NCBI RefSeq assembly: GCF_002006995.1
Contig: NZ_MRUL01000001.1
Location: 1 to 64,000 of the forward strand
DNA length: 64,000 bases
From: Izhakiella australiensis
GTDB lineage: Bacteria > Pseudomonadota > Gammaproteobacteria > Enterobacterales > Enterobacteriaceae
Reading direction: 5' to 3'
Numbering within the stretch: position 1 is the first letter of the stretch; each line of letters opens with the position of its first letter. Below the pieces are notes generated by a model. It was not told the DNA's origin, ran no database searches, and saw only the letters and a list, made by a program, of their open reading frames with translations. Of this stretch, positions 39,010 through 49,261 are shown piece after piece. The translations under genes were made by a program, and so were the position numbers.

Positions 39010-40257
39010 ATGGCTAAACACTTCAGGAAGTTAATCAAGACATCGCATCCGGTATTGCTTCCCGCGCTGCTTATGGCGCCGCTTAGCGCGCTGGCGGCGG
39101 GTAACTATTTTGATGCTCGTAATGACGCAATGGGTGGGACCGGTGTAGCCACCTCGACATACGGTACGGCACCGCTGGCTAACCCGGCTTTGCTTACTAA
39201 AGCGCAGCCTGACGATGATGTCAGCATTACGCTGCCCTCGGTAGGGGCTCAGCTCTCCGATGGCGATCATATGATTGATAAAATCGATCATCTGACTGAC
39301 TCTGTCGACCGCTACCGCGATTTGGCCAACCAGAATCCGCTGGCATTGCTACGCGATCGGGCGCAAATTCAGTCTGCGGCAGGCGATCTTGCTAACCAGC
39401 TGGAAAATCTGCGGGGCAATAAAGCGTGGGGAAGTGCCGGCGCAGCGGTGGTTGTCGCGGTGCCGAATAAAGTATTGCCCTTTGCCTTTGTCACCAAAGC
39501 GTATGGTACAGCCCACGTTGCGACTGAGGTAGCGCAGAGTGATATTGATTACCTGCGCGGCATTGAAAAAGGCACCCGGATTCCGGTGTCGGGCGATCAA
39601 AATACCCTGCGTTCGGCCGGTTTAGGTCGCGGGGCCATTGTGTATGATTACGGCATTGCGGTGGCGCACGAGTTCTCCATCGGTGGTCATCCGGTCTCCG
39701 TCGGCGTCACGCCAAAAATCCAGCAGGTTTATCTGTATAACTACAGCGCCTCGATCTACAACTACGACAAATCAGACTTTAAACAGGGTCGTTATAAAAA
39801 TCATGACAATGGTTTCAACCTTGATGCGGGCTTATCAACTGACGTCAATGATAACTGGACGCTAGGTCTGAGCGCGCAAAACCTGTTTTCCCGCGATATC
39901 GACACCCGCGAGATTAGCGGCTATAAAGATACCTATCAGATTCGCCCGTTAGTGACCGGCGGCGTGGCCTGGCATAATGAACGCCTGACCGTAGGCTTGG
40001 ATGCCGATGCGACCTCAACCAAAAGATTTAAAACTCAGCAGGAAAGTCAGTATGCCGGCGTCGGTGCTGAATTCCGCGCCTTCAGCTGGCTACAGCTGCG
40101 CGCTGGCTATCGTGCTGATATGAAATCGAATGATGCCAACGTCGCCACCCTGGGTTTTGGCCTGTCGCCGTGGGGCAAAGTTCATCTTGACCTGGCCGGT
40201 ATGGCCGGTGACGACCGAACGTATGGCGCGGTTGCTCAGCTCGGCTTCACGTTCTGA
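39010..40257 (+). CDS. outer-membrane beta-barrel protein, TraF-like family
   Basis: A 415-residue protein with a signal peptide (residues 1-29, ending SALAAG) and long alternating beta pattern ending in a C-terminal phenylalanine (AVAQLGFTF), typical of outer-membrane barrels. It resembles the family often labelled conjugal transfer protein TraF (TraF_2), whose members carry an early DARNDAMGGTGVATS-type block like FadL-related proteins. No conjugation gene is nearby, so that label should not be read as function. Role unknown. It stands alone between zur and zinT. Confidence 0.78.
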   Translation: MAKHFRKLIKTSHPVLLPALLMAPLSALAAGNYFDARNDAMGGTGVATSTYGTAPLANPALLTKAQPDDDVSITLPSVGAQLSDGDHMIDKIDHLTDSVDRYRDLANQNPLALLRDRAQIQSAAGDLANQLENLRGNKAWGSAGAAVVVAVPNKVLPFAFVTKAYGTAHVATEVAQSDIDYLRGIEKGTRIPVSGDQNTLRSAGLGRGAIVYDYGIAVAHEFSIGGHPVSVGVTPKIQQVYLYNYSASIYNYDKSDFKQGRYKNHDNGFNLDAGLSTDVNDNWTLGLSAQNLFSRDIDTREISGYKDTYQIRPLVTGGVAWHNERLTVGLDADATSTKRFKTQQESQYAGVGAEFRAFSWLQLRAGYRADMKSNDANVATLGFGLSPWGKVHLDLAGMAGDDRTYGAVAQLGFTF

Positions 40258-40266
40258 TGCAACAAA

Positions 40267-40289
40267 GGGCGGCCAGCCGGTCGCCCTCC
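40267..40289 (+). terminator. stem-loop after the TraF-like gene
   Basis: AGGGCGGCC and GGTCGCCCT form a nine-base stem (one G-T pair) around AGCC, ten bases after the stop. No U run follows, so termination is tentative. Confidence 0.5.
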
Positions 40290-40409
40290 TACTACGCTGA
40301 AAGATGCCGTTCGCTCACCGTCGGCGAATGGCAATCAACCGTGCGGCATCAGGGTTCCTCAAACCCTGATGCTAACGCTCCTTTATCACTCAGCCTTCCT
40401 TTGTCGCAC

Positions 40410-41051
40410 TTATTCCAGCATTAAATCCGCCGCGATCTGTTCGTTATTCATTTTCGCCGGGAAGAAGGTCGGCCAGTTCGTCAGCTCCTTCTCCAGCTGC
40501 CCGTGGCTATCGTTGCCAAAGAAAATGTGAAAGTGGGCGGCTTTAGTCGGTTCAATATCATGATCGCTGAATTGGACAAACTTTGCGGCCTGCGCATCGC
40601 CGCCGGTGCGGGTGAACAGATAGCGCACGCCTTTTTTACCGGAGGGGTAGTTTAAGATCTTGAATCCGCTGTAGGCATAGATGCCTTTCCAGGTTTTTCC
40701 TTGCTGGGTGAAGCTGATGCTATCAGGCGTAATGGCGATTGCCGTTACGTCGCTGGCGTAGCCTTTAGCGTAATAAGCTTGGTACTGCGCGGCGGTTTTG
40801 TCTTTTTTTATCGCCGCCTTGTGCTCAAAGACCTCATCCAGGCTGCCGTTTTGCAGCAGAGGATAGAGTGATTTCCAGCTACCTTGCCAATCCGTCAATG
40901 TGCGATCCCGCACGTCAGCATCATCAAATACGCCCTGGTGTATCTGCTTATGATCGTGGTGATGATCGTGCGCCTGCGTCGGGGTTATCAGGGCGGCATA
41001 CGCCAGTCCGAGGGTAAGTGCCACGCATTTGAAAGGGGTAAAGATTGTCAT
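40410..41051 (-). CDS. zinT: periplasmic zinc-binding protein ZinT
   Basis: ZinT is a periplasmic metal-binding lipocalin-like protein that helps deliver zinc (and binds cadmium) under scarcity. The 213-residue precursor has a signal peptide (1-27, ending TQA), then a His-rich mature N-terminus HDHHHDHK, followed by the family core DRTLTDWQGSWKSLYPLL and the ligand-bearing HFHIFFGNDSH. A Zur-type box lies upstream, and zur itself is nearby. It is transcribed alone. Confidence 0.95.
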   Translation of the reverse strand: MTIFTPFKCVALTLGLAYAALITPTQAHDHHHDHKQIHQGVFDDADVRDRTLTDWQGSWKSLYPLLQNGSLDEVFEHKAAIKKDKTAAQYQAYYAKGYASDVTAIAITPDSISFTQQGKTWKGIYAYSGFKILNYPSGKKGVRYLFTRTGGDAQAAKFVQFSDHDIEPTKAAHFHIFFGNDSHGQLEKELTNWPTFFPAKMNNEQIAADLMLE

Positions 41052-41098
41052 TACAGCTCCCGGAGATAGATAAAATTAAAGGAAAAAAGCTGTGATAA

Positions 41099-41119
41099 GA
41101 TATGTTATAACGTAACAAT
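41099..41119 (-). promoter_or_regulatory. Zur box upstream of zinT
   Basis: GATATGTTATAACGTAACAA fits the Zur consensus GAAATGTTATANTATAACA in its left part and has perfect TGTTA/TAACA arms. It lies about 50 bp before the zinT start. Confidence 0.7.
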
Positions 41120-41240
41120 TAACAACCCTGACATTGCCATGTGAACCGGCAACGCAGTAAATCAAACCCACCAGCAGCAAGCTTACGGGCCACGGCTTAA
41201 ACGGTGGAATAGCAACAGGATTGAGGTGGCAGAAAAGCTG

Positions 41241-41260
41241 GCAGGGCCGCTACGGCCCTG
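41241..41260 (-). terminator. stem-loop after betA
   Basis: CAGGGCCG and CGGCCCTG form an eight-base stem with a short loop just beyond the betA stop, followed on the reverse strand by CCAGCTTTTC. It is a probable end of the betIBA transcript. Confidence 0.6.
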
Positions 41261-41266
41261 CGAAGA

Positions 41267-42940
41267 TTAGCCTGGCTGGCGGCGTACCGGCGCGCCGTTG
41301 GCGATAAAATAAGGTATTTCATCCCGCGCTAGCGCTGGTCGACCACGGATCATATCGGCAATCTTTTCGGCAATCATGATGGTCGGCGCATTCAGGTTGC
41401 CGGTGGTAATCTGCGGCATTATGGAAGCGTCAACCACCCGTAGCCCCTCCATGCCGTGTACCCGGCCGTCGCTTCCCACCACTGCCATATTGTGATAGCC
41501 CATGGCGTTAGTACAGGAGGGATGGTAGGCCGTTTCAGCGTGCTGGCGCACAAATTCATCCAGCTCGGCATCGCTTTGTACGCTGGCGCCGGGGGAAATT
41601 TCCCGGCCGCGATAGGCATCCAGCGCCGGCTGCTGCATGATTTCACGCGTAATGCGGATCCCGGCGCGGAATTCGCGCCAGTCCTGATCGTGCGACATAT
41701 AGTTAAACAGAATGCTCGGATGCTGGTGCGGATCTTTTGAGCGCAGATGCACCCGGCCGCGGCTGGGCGATCGCATTGAACCGACATGCGCCTGAAAACT
41801 ATGGGATTTGATCGGATTACTGCCATTGTAGTTAATCGCCACCGGCAGAAAGTGGTACTGAATATTTGGCCATTCAAATTCGGCGTCGGAACGAATAAAC
41901 CCACCGGCTTCAAATTGGTTGCTGGCACCGACGCCGCTGCCATTAAACAGCCATTCGGCGCCGATAGCCGGCTGATTATGCAGCTTCAGCGCCGGAGACA
42001 GGGAAACCGGCTGCTTGCATTCATACTGCAAATACATTTCCAGATGATCCTGCAAATTGGCACCTACGCCCGGCAGTTCCTGCACAATGTCGATATCCAG
42101 CTGGCGCAGCAGTTCGCCCGGTCCGACGCCGGAGCGTTGCAGGATCTGCGGCGACGCGATAGCACCGGCGCAGAGTAACACTTCACGACGCGCGTGGGCC
42201 TGGTGCGATTTATCATGCTGTAGCCAGCTAACGCCGCAGGCCCGCTTATTATCAAATAATATGCGATCGGTGGTGGCATGTATTTCAATGGTCAGGTTCG
42301 GTCGCGAACGCGCCTGATCCAGGTAGCCACGGGCGGTGCTGGCGCGGCGGCCCTTCGGCGTGACGGTACGATCCATCGGGCCGAAGCCTTCCTGCTGATA
42401 GCCGTTGAGATCGTCGGTGCGCGGGTAGCCCGCCTGTACGCCTGCTTCAACCATTGCGTGGAACAGCACATTGTTGTCCGCCCTGGGCGTGGCAACGCTG
42501 ACCGGGCCGCTATCGCCGTGATAGTCATTGCCGCCAATATCGCGCGACTCGGCAAACTTAAAGTAGGGCAGGCAGTCAAGATAGCTCCAGTTTTCCAGTC
42601 CCTGCTGCCTTGCCCAGTTGTCGTAGTCCATCGCGTTACCACGGATGTAGCACATGCCGTTAATCAGCGATGAACCGCCCAGCCCCTTACCGCGCCCGCA
42701 CTCCATGCGGCGGTTGTTCATCCAGGGTTCGGGATCGGTCAGATAGGCCCAGTTATAGCGGCGGCCCTGCAAGGGGTAGGCCAGCGCTGCGGGCATCTGG
42801 GTGCGAAAATCCAGCCGGTAATCCGGGCCGCCGGCCTCCAGCAGCAGCACGCTAACGTCCTTATCTTCGGTCAGACGGGTCGCCAGAACGTTGCCTGCCG
42901 AGCCCGCGCCGATAATGATGTAATCATATTCGGTACTCAT
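41267..42940 (-). CDS. betA: choline dehydrogenase
   Basis: BetA oxidises choline to betaine aldehyde (and further) at the membrane with FAD. The 557-residue GMC oxidoreductase is one longer than E. coli BetA. It has the FAD site [18 protein letters not shown] (6-23), [16 protein letters not shown], the second GMC signature [16 protein letters not shown] and the catalytic His in [11 protein letters not shown]. It is last in betI-betB-betA, 15 bp after betB. Confidence 0.97.
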   Translation of the reverse strand: MSTEYDYIIIGAGSAGNVLATRLTEDKDVSVLLLEAGGPDYRLDFRTQMPAALAYPLQGRRYNWAYLTDPEPWMNNRRMECGRGKGLGGSSLINGMCYIRGNAMDYDNWARQQGLENWSYLDCLPYFKFAESRDIGGNDYHGDSGPVSVATPRADNNVLFHAMVEAGVQAGYPRTDDLNGYQQEGFGPMDRTVTPKGRRASTARGYLDQARSRPNLTIEIHATTDRILFDNKRACGVSWLQHDKSHQAHARREVLLCAGAIASPQILQRSGVGPGELLRQLDIDIVQELPGVGANLQDHLEMYLQYECKQPVSLSPALKLHNQPAIGAEWLFNGSGVGASNQFEAGGFIRSDAEFEWPNIQYHFLPVAINYNGSNPIKSHSFQAHVGSMRSPSRGRVHLRSKDPHQHPSILFNYMSHDQDWREFRAGIRITREIMQQPALDAYRGREISPGASVQSDAELDEFVRQHAETAYHPSCTNAMGYHNMAVVGSDGRVHGMEGLRVVDASIMPQITTGNLNAPTIMIAEKIADMIRGRPALARDEIPYFIANGAPVRRQPG

Positions 42941-42955
42941 AACGGATTCCTTCTT

Positions 42956-44428
42956 TTAAAACACAGAGGCGAAGGGCATCAGTTCTACCTGAACTGATTT
43001 GATACGGGTGTAGTGGGCCAGAGTTGAAAGGCCATTTTCCCGACCAACGCCGGACTGCTTATAGCCGCCAACCGGCATCTGGGCGGGTGATTCTCCCCAG
43101 CTGTTTATCCAGCAAATACCGGCTTCAAGTTGATGAATGATGCGATGAGCCCGAACCAGGTCCGGCGTCACTACGCCGGCCGCCAGGCCAAAGTGCGTGT
43201 CGTTGGCGCGACGGATAACCTCTTCCTCATCGTCCCAGGTCAGAATGCTCATTACCGGGCCGAAGATCTCCTCTTTGACGATGGTGTGATGATCCTCGCA
43301 GTCAGTGAAGATAGTCGGCTGGACAAATGCGCCGTCCGCGTATGCGCCTGCGCTTTCCCGCGCCCCACCGGTTAGCAGCGTGGCGCCTTCCTGTTTACCC
43401 AGCCCGATGTAGCGCAGTACGTTTTCCATATGAGCGAAGCTAACCAGCGGGCCGAAGTTGGTCGCGGCATCGGCCGGCTGGCCGAGGCGAATGCGCTTAG
43501 TACGCAGCAGCAGCGCCTGTTCGAAGGCGGCTTTTTGGCTGCGATGGACAAAAACGCGCGTACCGTTGGTGCATACCTGACCTGAGCTGTAAAAGTTGGC
43601 CATCATGGCGATGTCCGCCGCCTGGTCGATATCGGCATCCGGCAGGATGATCAGCGGTGATTTGCCGCCCAGCTCCATGGTGACCTCTTTCAGCGTGGAG
43701 CCGGCGGCGCTGGCCATGACTTTTTTGCCGGTATCGACGCCGCCGGTAAACGAAATTTTTTCAATACACGGATGCTCCGTCAGCCACTGTCCAACCTGGC
43801 GCCCGGCGCCCTGCACCACGTTAAATACGCCATCTGGCAGCCCCGCCTCGGTGTAAATCTCCGCCAGCTTCAGCGCTGAGAGCGGCGTGACTTCACTGGG
43901 TTTGAAAATCATGGCATTACCTGCGGCGAGCGCCGGCGCCGATTTCCACAAGGCAATCTGAATCGGGTAGTTCCAGGCGCCAATGCCTGCGGTAACGCCA
44001 AGCGGTTCGCGGCGGGTATAAAAGAAGCTGGTATCACGCAGCGGATACTGTTCACCTTCAATGGCGGTGGCCAAGCCGGCATAGTATTCCAGCACGTCGG
44101 TGCCGGTGACGATATCCACAGCTGAGGTTTCTGAGATGGGTTTGCCGGTATCCAGAGTTTCCAGCTGCGCCAGTTCGTCATTGCGTTCGCGCAAAATGGC
44201 GACGGCGCGCAGCAGAATGCGCGAACGTTCGGTGGCGGTCATTGCTGCCCAGACGCGCTGTCCTTGCTCAGCGCTGGATACGGCTCGTTCGACATCGGCC
44301 TCGCTGGCGCGCTGTACGTCGGCCAGCACCTCGCCGTTCGCCGGGTTAATGCTCTGGAAAGTCTCATTGCTGCTGGCATCGCTTAGCTTGCCGTGGATGT
44401 AGAGTTTTTGTAGAGGGAATCTAGTCAT
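42956..44428 (-). CDS. betB: betaine aldehyde dehydrogenase
   Basis: BetB oxidises betaine aldehyde to the osmoprotectant glycine betaine with NAD(P). The 490-residue aldehyde dehydrogenase has the cofactor loop [12 protein letters not shown], the general base Glu in [10 protein letters not shown] and the catalytic Cys in [11 protein letters not shown]. The length equals E. coli BetB. It lies between betI (17 bp upstream) and betA. AAGGA precedes the ATG. Confidence 0.97.
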   Translation of the reverse strand: MTRFPLQKLYIHGKLSDASSNETFQSINPANGEVLADVQRASEADVERAVSSAEQGQRVWAAMTATERSRILLRAVAILRERNDELAQLETLDTGKPISETSAVDIVTGTDVLEYYAGLATAIEGEQYPLRDTSFFYTRREPLGVTAGIGAWNYPIQIALWKSAPALAAGNAMIFKPSEVTPLSALKLAEIYTEAGLPDGVFNVVQGAGRQVGQWLTEHPCIEKISFTGGVDTGKKVMASAAGSTLKEVTMELGGKSPLIILPDADIDQAADIAMMANFYSSGQVCTNGTRVFVHRSQKAAFEQALLLRTKRIRLGQPADAATNFGPLVSFAHMENVLRYIGLGKQEGATLLTGGARESAGAYADGAFVQPTIFTDCEDHHTIVKEEIFGPVMSILTWDDEEEVIRRANDTHFGLAAGVVTPDLVRAHRIIHQLEAGICWINSWGESPAQMPVGGYKQSGVGRENGLSTLAHYTRIKSVQVELMPFASVF

Positions 44429-44445
44429 TATCTAATGTCCTTGCG

Positions 44446-45045
44446 TTAAGGCTTGGTCTGAGAAAGGGAGGACGACAGCTTCTGAACCACGTAGTCACGG
44501 GCGATCAGGCTGGCTTGCTGAGCATCAAAATCCTGACCGGTCAGGCTACCGCGCAGCCAGAGGCCGTCGATCAGCGCCGCCAGCCCCTGAGCGGCGGTGC
44601 GTGCGTCCTGCCTGGCCAATACGCGTTGAAATTGATGGCTGATGTTGGAATAGAGCCGACGATCGTTAGCACGCTGCAGGCGACGCAGGTAGGTGCTATG
44701 CATGCTGGCGGCCCAGAAGGCCAGCCAGGCACGCATCGAGTTCTGGCTGGTCTGACTGAGGTGAAAGTTACCTTCAACGATGGCAAGCAGCTGGGATTGG
44801 GTATCATCAGCGGCCTGCGCGCGCCGTTCGGCGACCGCATCGCGCAGATCGCGCAGGATCTTGCGCATCGTTGCATCTAATAAACCATCTTTATCGCCAA
44901 AGTAATGGCTGACAATGCCGGTCGACATGCCCGCTTGTTTGGCGACCTGCGACAGGGTAATGCCTGCCAGGCCTGCTTTGCCGATGGTTTCGAACGCGGC
45001 GTTAATCAACTGCTCTTTACGCCGTTCAGGAATATCTTTGCGCAC
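44446..45045 (-). CDS. betI: choline-responsive repressor BetI
   Basis: BetI is the TetR-family repressor of the bet genes, released by choline. The 199-residue protein has the N-terminal TetR helix-turn-helix (LSQVAKQAGMSTGIVSHYFGDKDGLL) and a ligand domain with MRAWLAFWAASMH and LAALIDGLWLRG typical of BetI. The start is a GTG. It is first in the reverse operon and divergent from betT, with a perfect palindromic operator between them. Confidence 0.96.
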   Translation of the reverse strand: MRKDIPERRKEQLINAAFETIGKAGLAGITLSQVAKQAGMSTGIVSHYFGDKDGLLDATMRKILRDLRDAVAERRAQAADDTQSQLLAIVEGNFHLSQTSQNSMRAWLAFWAASMHSTYLRRLQRANDRRLYSNISHQFQRVLARQDARTAAQGLAALIDGLWLRGSLTGQDFDAQQASLIARDYVVQKLSSSLSQTKP

Positions 45046-45087
45046 CGTTTTGCTTCCCCAGTTTCGTTTTTACTTATTATTTTATTC

Positions 45088-45109
45088 ATTGATTGAACGT
45101 TCAATCAAT
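45088..45109. promoter_or_regulatory. BetI operator
   Basis: A perfect 22-base palindrome whose half-site is ATTGATTGAAC lies between betI and betT. TetR-type repressors bind such sites, and the divergent bet promoter is the known BetI target. Confidence 0.88.
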
Positions 45110-45206
45110 AGCGCATATGCTATAAAAATGTCAAATAAATGTGGCCTTGCGTTAACTAATTGTTATCGCTACGAGCCGCAGTCACCTGTACCGTGGAAAA
45201 AACGTC

Positions 45207-47489
45207 ATGACCGTTATCAGTCAGCAATCTGAAGAAACGAATCTAGCCGTACGGGTTAACTACCCGGTGTTTATTGGTTCCGCCGCCGTGATCCTACTCC
45301 TCAGCTTACTCATTGTTTTCTACCCGCAAACCAGCCAACACTGGCTCAGCAGCGCCCAGGTCTGGGTCGCGAATGCTTTCGGCTGGTATTACATGTTGCT
45401 GATGGTGGTTTGCATGCTGTTCGTTTTCTGGCTGGCGCTGTCGCGCTTTGGTCAGCTAAAGCTTGGACGCGATGATGAACAGCCGACCTTCTCTTATGTT
45501 TCCTGGGTGGCAATGCTGTTTTCAGCCGGAATCGGCATTGCACTGGTTTATTACGGTGCCTATGAGCCGCTCGATCACTTCCTGCAGCCGCCCGAAGGGC
45601 AGGGAGGAACGGTTCAGGCTGCGCGCCAGGCAATGGCGATCACCTTCTTGCACTGGGGGCTGCACGGCTGGGCGCTGTATGCGCTAATTGCGACTGCGCT
45701 GTGCTGGTTTGCTTATCGTCGCGGCCAGCCGCTGGCGTTGCGCTCGGCGCTTTATCCGCTGTTTGGCGAGCGAATTCATGGCTGGCGCGGCCATCTGGTA
45801 GACAGCTTCGGCATTCTGGTGACGGTTATCTCGATGGTCACTAATTTGGGTATCGGCGCGCTGTTGGTTAATTCCGGCCTGCATTATCTGTTTAACGTTC
45901 CACAAAATACCTTCGTGCTGATGGTGCTGCTGGTGGTGATGATGATCGTGGCAACCCTTGCGGCGGTAACCGGGATTGAGAAAGGCATCGCCATGCTTTC
46001 TAACGTTAACGTCGGCTTGCTCTGCCTGATGCTGCTGTTTATCTTCGTGACCGGCCCGACCGTGAATATGCTCAATGGCCTGCTGCAGAATACCGGCGAC
46101 TATCTGACCTCGCTGGTTGGCAAGAGCTTTGACGTTTATTTGTATGGTAAAGCTCGCCAGTGGCAGGGGACCTGGACGCTGTTTTACTGGGCGTGGTGGG
46201 TAGCCTGGGCGCCGTTCGTTGGCCTGTTCATCGCGCGTATTTCCCGCGGGCGCACGATTCGGGAGCTTATTTTCGGCGTACTGCTTATTCCTCTCGGTTT
46301 CACCCTTGCCTGGCTGTCGCTGTTTGGTAATACCGCGATCAGCCTGGTGCTGCAAAACGGCGATGCCATCCTCGGTAAAATCGCGGTACCCGGTGCCAAA
46401 AAGCTTTTCATCGGCACGCCGCACGCGTTTGATTCTATCTACGACGAAGAAGAGGCGAACGGCGCCGACTGCCTGACGATACCGCTGTTTACGGCAGATT
46501 ACCGCATTGAGGAACCTAAAGGTAATACGGATTTCCCGATTGCCTTTGAGCCGGTCTACGTGTTCAGCGGCGTGGGGCGTGGGGCTAAGCTGCTGCGCGC
46601 CGGCGTTGATTACCGCTACGACAGCGGCGCTATTCGCTTTGCCAGCGTGCCGAAAACAGTCATCGACTGCTATGGCGAATCAAGCTGGCCGGAGCGTTTC
46701 GACCGTGACGAGCTGCTTAAACGTCGTAAGCAGACGCGCACGCTCAATGAGTGGGATTCGCAGTATCTGCTGCGTTCACGTCCGGTTCACAAGCTGCGTC
46801 TCGACCCTGAACGGCTGCGCGAATATAACTGCGAGCTGGTATTTAAGCGTGCTAACGGGGTTACTACTGCCTTTTTGGGCGGCGTGCAGATCACCGGATG
46901 TTCGTGCTACTGGGACGTCGCTACCGGTAAAAAAGACGGCGACGCCTCGCCGGTTACCCTGATGCTGCAGGATACGCGCGGGCATTACTACTGGCACGTC
47001 GGGCAGGCGCTTGACGGTGACCTTGCAGAGTTTGACGACAACGGGCAGATCAGCGGCGGGCAGGTGTGGCAGCTGCGTAAGCTGGTGGTTGATTTCAACA
47101 TTCCCCGTGTCACCGTTGAAGTGAACGGCCCCGGCAGTTTCGCCGGTAAGTTATTGCGTCAGGCGCTGCGCGGTCTTAACTGCGCTGTCGTCGAGTACAC
47201 AGTAAGTGGCAACAAACAAAAACGCATCCTTGACGGTCTGGAAGGCCCGTTAACGTCAGGTTTTCTCTGGGCGCATACGCGCGTACTTGATGGCCCGTTA
47301 TATGAGCAGATGCGCGAATTTAACCCGGCGTTGACTGACCAGGACGATGACTTTCTCGACAGCGGCACCGGCGCGATCCTCGAACAACCCGTAAAAATCG
47401 GCAACGTACAGCGCGAAAACCCGGTTACCGGGCGTGATGACGGCTGGCGACAGATGCACGGCACCTATGAAATTGAAACGGAGTATTGA
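45207..47489 (+). pseudogene. betT: betT 5' part fused in frame to phage large terminase 3' part
   Basis: One open frame of 760 residues joins two unrelated proteins. Residues 1 to about 390 are a BCCT choline transporter of the BetT type, with WTLFYWAWWVAWAPFVGLF and ARISRGRTIREL; full BetT has about 12 membrane helices and 670 residues, so the last helices and the cytoplasmic tail are missing. Near 46376 it passes into AVPGAKKLFIGTPHAFDSIYDE and then a terminase nuclease domain (YWDVATGKKDGDAS, VTVEVNGPGSF) without its ATPase half. Choline uptake by this product is doubtful. A deletion between betT and a prophage explains it; misassembly is the alternative. Confidence 0.88.
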
Positions 47490-47492
47490 TAA

Positions 47493-49229
47493 ATGAGCGT
47501 ACCAGAACAGACCCCGATTAGCGGGCCGTACATCGCTAACGGCAGCACCACGCAGTTTTCATATACGTTCTACCTGCTGTACGAAACAGATTTAAATGTT
47601 TACGTCGGTGGTGCGCTGAAAACGCTGGGCACCGACTATACAGTAACTGGTGTAGGCAACAGCCAGGGCGGCAACGTTGTATTCACGGTTGCGCCCGCCG
47701 CCGGTCTTGAGGTTATCATCCGGCGCGACACGCCGTATACGCGTCAGACTGATTACGCGGACAACGGCGACCTGCTGGCTGACGTTGTGAATGATGATTT
47801 TGACCGGCTGTGGCTGGCGTTGCAGGAAATCTTTGCAAACTTTTCCAGTTCTATCAGCAAACCGGTGGGGGGTAACTGGGATGCACAAGGGCTGCGTATA
47901 ACTTCTGTGGCCGACGGCACACAGCCGCAGGATGCAGTAACCCTGAAGCAGCTGACGACCGTTAACGGCTCCGCCGGGCAGAGTGCGGCAGCAGCAGCTG
48001 CGAGTGCAGCAGCCAGCGCAGTCAGCGCAGCGGCGGCTAAGATCAGTGAAAACAACGCTAAAACCTCTGAGACTAATGCTAAAACTTCTGAGACTAACGC
48101 GGCGGTGAGCGCGACAAACGCCGGGGTTAGTGAGACCAACGCAGCGGCCAGCGCAGCAGCGGCTAAGACCAGCGAGACTAACGCTAAGACGTCAGAGACA
48201 AACGCGGCCAACAGCGCAGCAGCGGCTAAAACAGATGCGGACAGGGCAAAAACCGAAGCGGATAAACTGGCTGACGTAAACGCTTTTGCCACCACGATTA
48301 AAAGCGTGGATGTTGCTAACTCTGTCACTACGTTCAAAGGCGCTCAGTTGTTCGAAGCGGCGACAGCCGGCGCTGGGTCATCCAGCATTACAACCCCTAA
48401 CGGCGCGCAGATAATCAGTATGACAGTGCCTGACGGTGCCCTGGCATCCGGCGGTACAATTACCGGCCCGTCATATAACACCCGAGTTTATGCGACCAAC
48501 GGCGATTTCTGGCAGACATATGAAGGTTTCGTTTATACGCAAGCCGGGGATATCGGGGCACATCGGTGGAGTATCTCAAGAAAGACCGGCGCCGCTGTAG
48601 CTACCCCGGCATCAATGCAGCTTCAGTCAGACCACACGCTCAGAATCGACGCCGACGTAGTAACAAACGGGCAGCATCAGTCATGGGCGCAGGCACCAGT
48701 TAATCCCCCTGACGGGGCTTTTATTAACACGCCTATGATTTCTTCACAGTTGCGCGGCCGGGGGGCTACAGCAGATCCTCGCGGTGCGTACTGTGGTTTT
48801 TACTTGCAAGAATACGTAGGCCACATCCCCGCCGTCATAATTAATATTAACGGTTACGGCTCGGACCAGAATTGGGCATTCAGGTCTGACGGCGCGTTAA
48901 CCGGGGCGCTGGGCGCCGCACAGTGGTCCGGCTCCGATGTACGTATTAAGGATGATATTGAACCTGCAGCAAATGGCGCAGGTGAACGCGTCGACAAAAT
49001 CGGCGTTGTTGAGTACACGGAGATATCAACCGGGCGTCGCAGGCGGGGGTGGATAGCGCAGCAGGTTGACGAAATCGACCCGCACTATACGTTTCAGGCC
49101 GGGTATGCCATTGACGTTAATGGCGAGAAAATCGATATTCTTAACACCGATGACAGGGCGATGATTGCCGACCTGATAGCGGAAGTGCAAAGCCTGCGCC
49201 AGCGGGTGGCAGCGCTCGAAGCAAAATGA
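47493..49229 (+). CDS. phage tail fibre protein with self-cleaving chaperone domain
   Basis: A 578-residue tail fibre. Residues 1 to about 150 resemble the T7-type tail fibre N-terminal domain that attaches to the tail (GPYIANGSTTQFSYTFYL, DTPYTRQTDYADNG, DAVTLKQL). Residues 160-260 are an Ala/Asn/Thr/Ser-rich repeat region built on SETNAKT and AASAAAAKT units, expected to form a trimeric coiled stalk. The C-terminus (about 478-578) is an S74 intramolecular chaperone with GSDVRIKDDI, containing the Ser and Lys of the self-cleavage site, ending in a coiled coil. It starts three bases after the terminase stop. It appears intact. Confidence 0.88.
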   Translation: MSVPEQTPISGPYIANGSTTQFSYTFYLLYETDLNVYVGGALKTLGTDYTVTGVGNSQGGNVVFTVAPAAGLEVIIRRDTPYTRQTDYADNGDLLADVVNDDFDRLWLALQEIFANFSSSISKPVGGNWDAQGLRITSVADGTQPQDAVTLKQLTTVNGSAGQSAAAAAASAAASAVSAAAAKISENNAKTSETNAKTSETNAAVSATNAGVSETNAAASAAAAKTSETNAKTSETNAANSAAAAKTDADRAKTEADKLADVNAFATTIKSVDVANSVTTFKGAQLFEAATAGAGSSSITTPNGAQIISMTVPDGALASGGTITGPSYNTRVYATNGDFWQTYEGFVYTQAGDIGAHRWSISRKTGAAVATPASMQLQSDHTLRIDADVVTNGQHQSWAQAPVNPPDGAFINTPMISSQLRGRGATADPRGAYCGFYLQEYVGHIPAVIININGYGSDQNWAFRSDGALTGALGAAQWSGSDVRIKDDIEPAANGAGERVDKIGVVEYTEISTGRRRRGWIAQQVDEIDPHYTFQAGYAIDVNGEKIDILNTDDRAMIADLIAEVQSLRQRVAALEAK

Positions 49230-49233
49230 AAAC

Positions 49234-49261
49234 AGCCCGGTTCGCCGGGCTAAACTTTTTT
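49234..49261. terminator. bidirectional terminator between tail fibre and integrase genes
   Basis: AGCCCGG and CCGGGCT flank a TTCG tetraloop and are followed by TAAACTTTTTT on the forward strand. It overlaps the last codons of the convergent integrase gene. Confidence 0.82.

Noticed and set aside
45684-46424. A 246-codon reverse frame opposite betT
   Set aside because: Low-complexity Gln/His/Arg composition; shadow of the BCCT transporter frame.
49036-49229. S74 domain as a separate small gene
   Set aside because: It is continuous with the tail fibre frame and no internal ribosome site is apparent; self-cleavage happens at the protein level.
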